A DNA stretch of 10,580 nt from Pseudacidobacterium sp036264445 (GTDB lineage: Bacteria; Acidobacteriota; Terriglobia; Terriglobales; Acidobacteriaceae). Under the pieces are notes generated by a model. That model was given only the letters and a program-made list of their open reading frames with translations. It was not told where the DNA came from and ran no database searches. Positions 1 to 6,099 of the stretch are shown one piece after another; the stretch's first letter is position 1; each line of letters begins with the position of its first letter. A program made the translations under genes and the position numbers. The DNA is taken from assembly GCA_036264445.1 (NCBI GenBank), contig DATAQW010000375.1:1-10580 (forward strand). Reading direction: 5' to 3'.

Positions 1-570
1 TCAGGAGGCGGGCTTCTCCTTCCCGATGTTGCAGACAGCAGCGGCACCATACGCCATCTTGCGGCCGGCGCGGGAAAGGATGGCAACATTTACATCGTGG
101 ACCGCGACAACATGGGCGGGTTCAATCCGTCAACGAACAACATCTATCAGGAACTTGCAGGCATCCTTTCTAGTGAATTCGGAATGGCCGCGTACTTCAA
201 CAACACGCTTTACTATGGGTCCACAAATAGTCCGCTGTACGCCTTTTCCTTTCAGTCAGGAAAATTCAGCGCCACTCCGTCCAGTCAGACAGCTGTTTCT
301 TTCGCATATCCGGGCACGACGTCTGGTATCAGCGCCAATGGCACACAGAACGGCATTGTATGGGCTTTGCAAAGCTCAGAAGGATCGCCTGCCGTCCTGC
401 ACGCGTACGATGCAGCCAACCTTGGCCATGAGCTTTACAACAGCAACCAGGCCGCTAACGGACGCGACAGCTTCGGCAACGGCAATAAGTTCATTACCCC
501 TTTGATTGCAAATGGCAAGGTGTTCGTCGGCACTCCGAGCGGAGTGGCCGTTTTTGGTCTGCTGCAATAG
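1..570 (+). CDS. PQQ-like beta-propeller protein, C-terminal part (5' truncated by window edge)
   Basis: The reading frame is open from base 1 to the TAG at 568-570, giving 189 residues of a protein whose start lies outside the window. Near residue 27 it reads GKDGNIYIVDRDNMG, a signature I associate with blades of PQQ-type (quinoprotein-like) beta-propellers common in Acidobacteria. The last residues (NGKVFVGTPSGVAVFGLLQ) are a typical closing blade strand, so the C-terminus is intact. Asn, Gly, Ser and Tyr are abundant and there is no membrane segment, as expected for an exported propeller. Such proteins are usually secreted or periplasmic and of unknown substrate; I see nothing that shows PQQ binding or catalysis, so dehydrogenase activity should not be assumed. 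It converges with xseB, 24 bp away. The frame is certain; the family call is from pattern recognition only. Confidence 0.8.
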   Translation, partial: SGGGLLLPDVADSSGTIRHLAAGAGKDGNIYIVDRDNMGGFNPSTNNIYQELAGILSSEFGMAAYFNNTLYYGSTNSPLYAFSFQSGKFSATPSSQTAVSFAYPGTTSGISANGTQNGIVWALQSSEGSPAVLHAYDAANLGHELYNSNQAANGRDSFGNGNKFITPLIANGKVFVGTPSGVAVFGLLQ

Positions 571-589
571 GCTGTGTGCCAGGCGCAGC
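571..589. terminator. Short hairpin between convergent genes
   Basis: Right after the TAG of the propeller gene, GCTGTG (571-576) pairs with CGCAGC (584-589) through one G-U pair, leaving a 7-base loop. It fills almost the whole 24 bp between two converging genes. No T-tract follows on the plus strand, so it is a weak or Rho-assisted terminator at best. Confidence 0.35.
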
Positions 590-594
590 GTGAC

Positions 595-816
595 CTATTT
601 CGAGGGCGGAAACGGCTCTGTCTTCACCGAACTATCGCGCTGCTTCATCAGGATCTGTACCTTGCCTTCAGCCTGTTCCAGGTGATCCTTGCATTCAGCC
701 GAGAGCCGCGTGCCTTCCTCAAACAATTTGATTGATTCCTCAAGCGGAAGATCGCCGCGCTCCAGTTGCTCTACGATCTTCTCCAGCCGTTTCAGCGATT
801 CTTCAAAGCTTGCCAA
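595..816 (-). CDS. xseB: Exodeoxyribonuclease VII small subunit
   Basis: This 73-residue protein is the usual length for XseB and shows the family pattern in full: FEESLKRLEKIVEQLERGDL, followed by PLEESIKLFEEG and a second helix ending KVQIL. These form the two-helix hairpin that coats the large subunit XseA in exonuclease VII, which degrades single-stranded DNA to oligonucleotides during repair. The start is TTG at 814-816, supported by a strong GAGGGAG ribosome site six bases upstream and by the position of the conserved FEES motif. The start lies inside the end of the upstream methyltransferase/reductase gene (14 bp overlap), so translation is probably coupled. XseA is not in this window. 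The tail (residues 60-73) is polar, unconserved and likely disordered. Confidence 0.95.
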   Translation of the reverse strand: MASFEESLKRLEKIVEQLERGDLPLEESIKLFEEGTRLSAECKDHLEQAEGKVQILMKQRDSSVKTEPFPPSK

Positions 817-2725
817 CGCTTGCTCCCTCAGCAGGTTCTTTCGTGTTAGATGCGCTTGACGGCAGGACTCCGGCCAGCACTTCTGCCGCCGTGGTGTAGC
901 GGCCGAATGGCGCGCTCACCTGCACGCCCTGCACCATGGGTCGCGCCGCTTCCAGCATCTCCTGTGCAATACGAATACCCTCAGCGCGCGCCGCTTCCGG
1001 CGATGGAGCAGCCTGCATGCGCAGCATGATGGCGTCCGGCACCGAGACGCGCAGATCGTTCTTCATGAACTCGGCATTGCGCAGGCTGGTAAGCGGCCAG
1101 ATGCCGGCAATCACCGGAATGCGGAAGCCTTCAATGCGTTTCAGAAAAGCCTCCAGCACGCGTAGATCAAACACTGGCTGCGTGATCGCATATTCTGCGC
1201 CAGCTTCCACTTTGTAAGCGAATCGGCGCACCTCGTTGTCGATGTCCGGCACGCCGGGATTGGCGGCGCAGGCAATCGTAAATCCTGTCGATGCTCCGAT
1301 AGGATTGCCGCCAATATCCAGCCCATGGTTCAGCCGGTTGACAATGTTCACCAGGCCGATCGCATCTACATCAAAAACCGCCGTCGCATCGGGATAGTTG
1401 CCAAGCTTTGGAGGATCGCCGGTGAGGCACAGAATATTTTTCAGACCAATGGAAGAAGCGCCAAGCAGGTCACTCTGAATACTCAGCACATTCCGGTCGC
1501 GGCAGGTGTAGTGCAGGATCGTTTCAATGCCGGTCTTCTGCTGAATCTGGATGCACAGGCTCTGCGCGCTCATGCGGGCGGAAGCGCGGGGTGAATCAGG
1601 CACATTGATGACATCGATGCCAAGCCCTGCCAGCTTACTTGCTCCAGCCAGTTCTTTAGAACAATCGATGCCCTTAGGCGGAACAATCTCCACCATCGTC
1701 ACAAATTGTCCTTCGCGGACCAGCTTGCCTAACCGCGAGCGTTCTTCAATCGGCGCAGGCGGCGTTTCCGTCACAATGGGTGCGCGTGAAGTATGCGCAT
1801 GACTCGTCTTCTGCGCATCTACAGCGCGCATCGCCGATTTCATCGCGCGGATGTGGTTCGGAGTCGTACCGCAGCAGCCTCCGATAAACTGCACGCCCGC
1901 CTTCAAAAATTTCCGGGCAAAACTGGCCATGTATTCAGGCGAGCACAGATAGATATTGCGTCCGTCCACTGCGCGAGGCATGCCCGCATTGGGCATGACG
2001 ACGAGAGGCAGGTCGCTTACCGCACTCATGCACTCAATCGCCGTAAGAACCGTCGCAGGGCCAGTGCTGCAATTCACACCGATGGCGTCCGCTCCCCATA
2101 CAGTTAATTTTGTTGCGGCGACTTCAGGAGTCGCGCCGTCGAGACAATGCGCCTCTTCATCGACGGTGACGGTTGCGATGACTGGAAGATCAGGAGCAGC
2201 CTCGCGGGCAGCAAGTAGTGCCTGTTCGGCTTCGTTCAACGCAGGCATGGTTTCGATCACAATGAGATCAGCGCCGATCCCAGGACCTCCCGCGGCCAGG
2301 GCCCGAATCTGCTCGGCAAACGCAGTGCGCGCCTCTTTGAGCGATGTCTTCCCCAGGGGCTCAAGGTGAATGCCCAGCGGTCCCACTGAGCCAGCAACCC
2401 ATGCAGCTCCGGCCTGTTTGTCTTTTAGTTGTTCTACAGCTTGCCGGGCAATAAGGACTCCGGCTTTATTGATGGCAGCGACCTGATCCTGTAAGCCGTA
2501 GCGCGTTAAACGGAAGCTGTTTGCGCCGAAGGTGTTGGTTTCGATAATCTCCGCGCCCGACAGTAGATATTCCTCATGCACAGAGCGAACCAGTTCCGGC
2601 TGCGAAAGGTTCAGTTCGTCATAACAGCGGTTGATGAAGACGCCGCGCGCATAAAGCATGGTGCCCATTGCGCCATCGAAAAGCACGGTGCGGTTCTTGA
2701 AAATGTCCTGTAAGCGGTTTGTCAT
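803..2725 (-). CDS. Bifunctional homocysteine S-methyltransferase / 5,10-methylenetetrahydrofolate reductase
   Basis: This 640-residue fusion joins two successive steps of methionine synthesis. Residues about 10-300 are a zinc homocysteine S-methyltransferase barrel: LFDGAMGT (15-22) is the N-terminal signature, and the zinc cysteines are C219 (GVNCSTG) and the pair C284/C285 (GGCCGTTP). A Pro/Thr-rich linker (about 305-330) follows. Residues about 335-620 are a flavin-dependent methylenetetrahydrofolate reductase: E346 (MVEIVPPKG) matches the catalytic Glu of the MetF family, LTGDPP lies at 434-439, and TQPVFD (515-520) carries the conserved Gln. The order matches Bacillus YitJ-type proteins. 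There is no cobalamin-binding or reactivation domain, so it is not full-length MetH; the methyl donor used by the first domain cannot be told from sequence. ATG 2725 lies the expected distance before LFDGAMGT, but its ribosome site is weak. It is the first gene of a two-gene unit with xseB. Confidence 0.95.
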   Translation of the reverse strand: MTNRLQDIFKNRTVLFDGAMGTMLYARGVFINRCYDELNLSQPELVRSVHEEYLLSGAEIIETNTFGANSFRLTRYGLQDQVAAINKAGVLIARQAVEQLKDKQAGAAWVAGSVGPLGIHLEPLGKTSLKEARTAFAEQIRALAAGGPGIGADLIVIETMPALNEAEQALLAAREAAPDLPVIATVTVDEEAHCLDGATPEVAATKLTVWGADAIGVNCSTGPATVLTAIECMSAVSDLPLVVMPNAGMPRAVDGRNIYLCSPEYMASFARKFLKAGVQFIGGCCGTTPNHIRAMKSAMRAVDAQKTSHAHTSRAPIVTETPPAPIEERSRLGKLVREGQFVTMVEIVPPKGIDCSKELAGASKLAGLGIDVINVPDSPRASARMSAQSLCIQIQQKTGIETILHYTCRDRNVLSIQSDLLGASSIGLKNILCLTGDPPKLGNYPDATAVFDVDAIGLVNIVNRLNHGLDIGGNPIGASTGFTIACAANPGVPDIDNEVRRFAYKVEAGAEYAITQPVFDLRVLEAFLKRIEGFRIPVIAGIWPLTSLRNAEFMKNDLRVSVPDAIMLRMQAAPSPEAARAEGIRIAQEMLEAARPMVQGVQVSAPFGRYTTAAEVLAGVLPSSASNTKEPAEGASVGKL

Positions 2726-2767
2726 CAGCAGTCCGTATGGTCATGGTATCAGGGCTCAAAACCCAGT

Positions 2768-2838
2768 TCACAGGTCCCGGTGCCCGGTAGGAAAATACTG
2801 ATGGCCAAAAAGCGTACAGGGAACTCGGAGCCCTGTGA
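2768..2838 (-). promoter_or_regulatory. Structured leader of the methionine gene: hairpin plus T-run, with an alternative pairing
   Basis: Read on the minus strand, ACAGGG (2836-2831) pairs perfectly with CCCTGT (2821-2816) around a 9-base loop. Four bases later comes a run of five T (2811-2807). That is the shape of an intrinsic terminator about 80 bases before the start codon of the methyltransferase/reductase. The left arm, extended to TCACAGG (2838-2832), can instead pair with CCTGTGA (2774-2768) further downstream, seven perfect pairs. The two pairings exclude each other. I see no known riboswitch signature here. Whether it controls expression is inference. Confidence 0.35.
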
Positions 2839-2896
2839 CCTGAGCACTCGCATCGCGTCTAATCCGTGATGCATCATCCCTAATCTTTGTGTCCTT

Positions 2897-2905
2897 TGTT
2901 ATACT
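2897..2905 (+). promoter_or_regulatory. Extended -10 promoter for the propeller lipoprotein, overlapping a minus-strand -10-like box
   Basis: TGTTATACT fits an extended -10 element (TGn followed by TATACT, one mismatch to TATAAT). No good -35 hexamer lies 16-18 bases upstream, which extended -10 promoters can do without. Transcription would begin near 2912, about 43 bases before the TTG start at 2955. The same bases read on the minus strand give TATAAC (2903-2898), which could drive the divergent methionine unit with a leader of about 165 bases. Confidence 0.45.
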
Positions 2906-2954
2906 TGGTTTTCCCACAAACTCCGTGTTTCGAGGCGGATTGAGGTCTCAAGGT

Positions 2955-4385
2955 TTGAATAGAAGAAGTCTGTTTCTCGCAGTTGGCATTTTGTGCGCCG
3001 TATCGTTTTTGACCGCATGCGGCAAGAATTATTACTTTGCAGGCCGTACCCTTCCGCCCAGCGGTGTCTTGAACCGTGTGCTGGTGGCCGTTCAAAACCC
3101 GAGCGCGCTGTCGCAGGGCGCTTTGCTGTTTGATGATGCCAACTACGACATTCGCCACGCTTACAACAACGTCAACACTACGTTCTCCATCAGCGGTTTT
3201 TCCGGCAAGCTTCCCGTGACCATCCAGAACATGCCCGAACAGCAGGTGGGCGGAGTATATTCCATCGGTGACGGCAGCTTTACAATCGTCAGTTACTCCG
3301 GCGAAAAGGTGCAGAGTACCACGGCAGCCACCACATTGAACGGCATTTCGCAGAGCATCTTCGTCTCGCACGACTTCAACTACATGTATGCAGCCCCCCA
3401 GTCGTCAAACGTACTCACGGTGGTTGATCACGGCACGAGCATCGGGCTGAACCTGCCCGGCGTTTACCGGGTCTCTATGAATCCGGGTAATACTGTTGTG
3501 CTGGCCTTTGTGCAAAACACCAATGATGTATACAGTGTGGTTCACCTGAATGCAGACCAGCAGCAGGCTGCCATAAACAATCCGCACTACAATCCAGGGC
3601 TGACGAATTCGCAGCCGGCTGTGGACTGCGAACCGCAAAATCTGCCCATATATTGCGTATTCCCAGTCGGCACGGCGAGCGGCGTTAGCTTCGATCGCCC
3701 GGTCAAGGCGGTCTTCTCGTCCGATGGTACAAACGCGTATGTACTTAATTGCGGACCCGAATGCGGAGGCACCACCGCGGGTATTACCACGATTCCCCTT
3801 ACTACGAATGCACTGAATCCCAATGGCGTTGGCGCCAGCGGCATTGCCTTGCAGGCTACGAGCAATATCGCCGTGCCCGGCGGGGCCACCAATGGCCTTT
3901 CGAATGGAAGTACATTTTATGTTGCGGGTCAGCAGCTACAGACCGATGGTTTGCTGGCGGGAAATCTGTCCGTTTTGAACATGACGACCGGACAAGTGAC
4001 CGGACAGTATTCCATCAGCGATGGTACCCATAACAAGATGGTTCTGGCCGATAACAACACGCTCTGGATCGGTTCTGTGCAATGCCAATCAGGCGAGCGT
4101 TATAAGCTCAGCCAGAGCACCGCTCCCGGAACACCTTTCGGCTGCATCACCATGTTCAACACATCAAACAATTCGGTCCTGATTGAGTCCTACAAGGGAG
4201 ACGGCACAGGAATCGCAGCGGTTACCGGTCTGAACAAGGTCTATACTGCCGAAGGCGGGCAAGTCTATATCTACAACACCGCAGACGGCTCAGCACGCGA
4301 CAACTCCAACGTGACCGTAACCGGAACTGCCTACGATGTTGCCTACATGGACGCCGGAAGCAACGGCAACAATACAACCTATTAG
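2955..4385 (+). CDS. Exported lipoprotein, YVTN-like beta-propeller, function unknown
   Basis: I place the start at TTG 2955, nine bases after a GAGG ribosome site (2942-2945), giving 476 residues that begin with a clean lipoprotein signal: Arg-Arg at 3-4, a hydrophobic stretch 6-18, and the lipobox LTAC with C22. The frame stays open upstream to GTG 2889, but that start would put a likely -10 promoter inside the gene and a charged tail before the signal. The mature protein is rich in Asn, Gly, Ser and Thr and shows repeated strand patterns such as FVSHDFNYMYAA, KAVFSSDGTNAYVLN and STFYVAG, typical of YVTN/WD-like propeller blades. Six cysteines fall in three close pairs (C215/C224, C256/C260, C367/C387), probably disulfides. 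No catalytic motif is recognised; lactonase activity should not be inferred. It stands alone and ends at a strong hairpin. Confidence 0.87.
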   Translation: MNRRSLFLAVGILCAVSFLTACGKNYYFAGRTLPPSGVLNRVLVAVQNPSALSQGALLFDDANYDIRHAYNNVNTTFSISGFSGKLPVTIQNMPEQQVGGVYSIGDGSFTIVSYSGEKVQSTTAATTLNGISQSIFVSHDFNYMYAAPQSSNVLTVVDHGTSIGLNLPGVYRVSMNPGNTVVLAFVQNTNDVYSVVHLNADQQQAAINNPHYNPGLTNSQPAVDCEPQNLPIYCVFPVGTASGVSFDRPVKAVFSSDGTNAYVLNCGPECGGTTAGITTIPLTTNALNPNGVGASGIALQATSNIAVPGGATNGLSNGSTFYVAGQQLQTDGLLAGNLSVLNMTTGQVTGQYSISDGTHNKMVLADNNTLWIGSVQCQSGERYKLSQSTAPGTPFGCITMFNTSNNSVLIESYKGDGTGIAAVTGLNKVYTAEGGQVYIYNTADGSARDNSNVTVTGTAYDVAYMDAGSNGNNTTY

Positions 4386-4396
4386 GGAATAGGAAA

Positions 4397-4430
4397 GTAG
4401 GGGTATCTCGTTCTTAGCGGATGCCCCTAC
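4397..4430. terminator. Strong hairpin between convergent genes, probable bidirectional terminator
   Basis: GTAGGGGTATCT (4397-4408) pairs with GGATGCCCCTAC (4419-4430) over 12 positions, with two G-U pairs and a 10-base loop. It begins 11 bases after the stop of the lipoprotein gene and ends one base before the stop codon of the convergent beta-lactamase. The T-tracts on either side are poor (TTTCTT on plus, TTTCC on minus), so efficiency is uncertain, but position and stem strength support shared termination. Confidence 0.65.
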
Positions 4431-4431
4431 G

Positions 4432-5277
4432 TCATTGCTGTTTCTTCAGTTCCGCAAGAAACGCCTGCTCCCGGTCAGCAACGTATGTCTTATATCCTTC
4501 CGGATCAATAAACGGATTCGCGCCGCTCTCTTTCAACGCCACATATTTCTCCTGCATACCGTAATAGCTTCCGTGTGCACCAAGGAAGACATCGCAGTGC
4601 AGTGACTTGAGGACGCGAAATGTCCGCTCATAATCCTGCGCAATCTGCGGATACTTTGCATTGTTCACCAGCTTGTATCCGGGATTCACGTTCGGGCTGC
4701 CGACAATCACAACGTCATACGTTTTACCGCTGTCCTGTACTTTCAGCGTCCACGTCGTACAGCCCTTCGTGTGGCCGGGAGTCAGATGAGCTACGAGCAC
4801 CGCCCCTCCGAGCCGTACTTCATCGCCGTCATGCAAAATGCGATCAACCTTGGCTGGAGGGAAAACCATATCTTTTGAATGGCCGTACTGAAAATCACTT
4901 CTGCCGCCATCCTCAATCGCAGGAACATCGGCGTCCATAACCATGTACTTCGCGCCGGTTAACTGCTTGATGAGCGCGCTTCCTGCGCAGTGGTCAAAAT
5001 GGGCATGGCTGATGAGGAGAATCTTGATATCGTTGAAGCGGAATCCAAGCTGTTCGACGCTCTTCTTGATCTGCGCAGGCGACGACTCCAGATTGCTGTT
5101 GATCAGGATATGACCCTGCGGTGTGGTGATGAGAAAAGCCGCGAGGTCTTTGCTGCCGACGTAGTAGACATTCCCGATAATGCGGTGCGGTGGAAACGGA
5201 GCAACCCAATCCGGGTTCGTCTGTGCAAAGAGGTTGCCGGCAAAGAAGAGCACAATCAAAAACAGGCGAGAGAGCAT
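4432..5277 (-). CDS. Exported subclass B3-type metallo-beta-lactamase
   Basis: This 281-residue protein has a signal peptide (hydrophobic 4-17, cleavage near A18-Q19) and a metallo-beta-lactamase fold. All metal ligands of subclass B3 are visible: H91, H93 with D95 and H96 in HAHFDH, H169 in PGHT, and H235 in GAHG. S194 in GSPNVNPGY stands where B3 enzymes carry Ser221 in place of the Cys of B1 enzymes. Length, secretion and the region after the third ligand fit B3 lactamases better than glyoxalase II or RNase Z. Members of this group hydrolyse penicillins, cephalosporins and carbapenems in the periplasm, but many environmental B3-like proteins have weak or other activities, so resistance is a prediction. 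ATG 5277 is the only start that gives a proper signal peptide; no clear ribosome site precedes it. It is a single-gene unit, divergent from the deacetylase gene, with no mobile element or regulator of the AmpR type nearby, which suggests an intrinsic chromosomal gene. Confidence 0.92.
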   Translation of the reverse strand: MLSRLFLIVLFFAGNLFAQTNPDWVAPFPPHRIIGNVYYVGSKDLAAFLITTPQGHILINSNLESSPAQIKKSVEQLGFRFNDIKILLISHAHFDHCAGSALIKQLTGAKYMVMDADVPAIEDGGRSDFQYGHSKDMVFPPAKVDRILHDGDEVRLGGAVLVAHLTPGHTKGCTTWTLKVQDSGKTYDVVIVGSPNVNPGYKLVNNAKYPQIAQDYERTFRVLKSLHCDVFLGAHGSYYGMQEKYVALKESGANPFIDPEGYKTYVADREQAFLAELKKQQ

Positions 5278-5310
5278 AGGAAATCAGCATGACATTTCTT
5301 TGAGCTAGTT

Positions 5311-5324
5311 CGATCTGTGGATCG
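5311..5324. promoter_or_regulatory. Small inverted repeat between divergent genes
   Basis: CGATC and GATCG flank a 4-base centre in the 99 bp between the beta-lactamase and deacetylase starts. It may be an operator half-site pair, but five-base arms occur readily by chance. Confidence 0.2.
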
Positions 5325-5376
5325 CGCAAGTCTCGTAACCTTTCAGGTACATCTTGCGCTCCGGTATCTTAGGGGA

Positions 5377-6099
5377 ATGCCGGAAAACTCGATCGCCGAC
5401 ATTCTAGCTATAGCCGCACACCGTGATGACGTGGAGCAAACCTGCGGCGGCACTCTTCTCAAGATGAAAGCGCTTGGCTGGCGCACCGCAATCCTCGACC
5501 TGACGCAAGGCGAAGCCGGAACGCGCGGTTCAGCAGAAGAGCGAGCAGCCGAAGCAGCCGAAGCCGCGAAGATTCTGGGCGTAACCTGGCGGCACGCCCT
5601 CGACATCCCTGATGGCCGCGTTGAAAATACTTACGAAAACCGCGTCAAGATCGTCCATGTGCTGCGCGAAGTGCGCCCTCGCTTGGTTATTCTTCCATAC
5701 TGGACAGGCCGTCATCCCGATCACTACACTACATCAACGCTCGGTTACGAAGCCTGTTTCTTATCAGGACTGGCAAAACTGGATACCGGTGCGCCGCCGC
5801 ATCGTCCCTTCAAGATTCTCTACGCCAGCCTTTACGCTGATGTGCGTCCAAGCTTTGTTGTCGACATCACGCCATACATCGAGCAGCGCCGTAAGGCCCT
5901 GATGGCGTACAAATCCCAATACCAGAACCAACAAACAGGCAGCGCTCTCTTCGTTCCTGAAGAAGAAATCCGCGAACGCACCTTCGCTGAAGCAAGGCAC
6001 TATGGCCTGCTCGGAGGAGTCCGCTACGCTGAGCCTTTTGTACAGAAGGAAGTTGGCCTGATCGACGACATTATGCGGATTCCTGTGCAGTCGATGTAG
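5377..6099 (+). CDS. bshB1: PIG-L family deacetylase, BshB1-like (bacillithiol biosynthesis)
   Basis: With the ATG at 5377 the protein is 240 residues, the usual length of BshB1. In bacillithiol synthesis BshB1 removes the acetyl group from GlcNAc-malate in the cytoplasm, before BshC adds cysteine. The zinc motif near the N-terminus reads AHRDDVE (H15, D17, D18), where most relatives have AHPDD or AHADD. The second motif GRHPDH (111-116) carries H113 and H116. LDLTQGEAGTRGSAEERAAEA (about 40-60) and AYKSQYQ (177-183) are also typical of the BshB1 branch. An upstream in-frame GTG at 5317 adds 20 residues that do not belong to the family and is rejected. AGGGG sits only one base before the ATG, too close for normal use, and a TATCTT box at 5365-5370 could start a leaderless transcript. 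No bshA or bshC lies nearby, so the exact substrate is inferred from family; a mycothiol- or LmbE-type role is possible. Confidence 0.85.
   Translation: MPENSIADILAIAAHRDDVEQTCGGTLLKMKALGWRTAILDLTQGEAGTRGSAEERAAEAAEAAKILGVTWRHALDIPDGRVENTYENRVKIVHVLREVRPRLVILPYWTGRHPDHYTTSTLGYEACFLSGLAKLDTGAPPHRPFKILYASLYADVRPSFVVDITPYIEQRRKALMAYKSQYQNQQTGSALFVPEEEIRERTFAEARHYGLLGGVRYAEPFVQKEVGLIDDIMRIPVQSM

Noticed and set aside
2726..2890. SAM, SAH or cobalamin riboswitch before the methionine gene
   Set aside because: I looked for the conserved cores of these classes on the minus strand and found none; only simple hairpins are visible. A covariance-model search would settle it.
2889..2954. 22-residue N-terminal extension of the propeller lipoprotein (GTG start)
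   Set aside because: It would bury the lipoprotein signal inside the protein and place a good extended -10 element within the gene; TTG 2955 with a GAGG site is better.
2880..3371. 163-residue minus-strand frame opposite the lipoprotein gene
   Set aside because: It is antisense to a protein with clear signal peptide and propeller pattern; a typical shadow of a GC-rich gene.
4432..5277. Reading the beta-lactamase as glyoxalase II or another hydroxyacyl hydrolase
   Set aside because: It has a signal peptide, the Ser at the B3-specific position and B3-type spacing between ligands, and lacks the extra C-terminal domain of glyoxalase II.
5317..5376. 20-residue N-terminal extension of the deacetylase (GTG start)
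   Set aside because: BshB1-type proteins begin just before the DILAxxAH strand; the extension has no family counterpart and no ribosome site.
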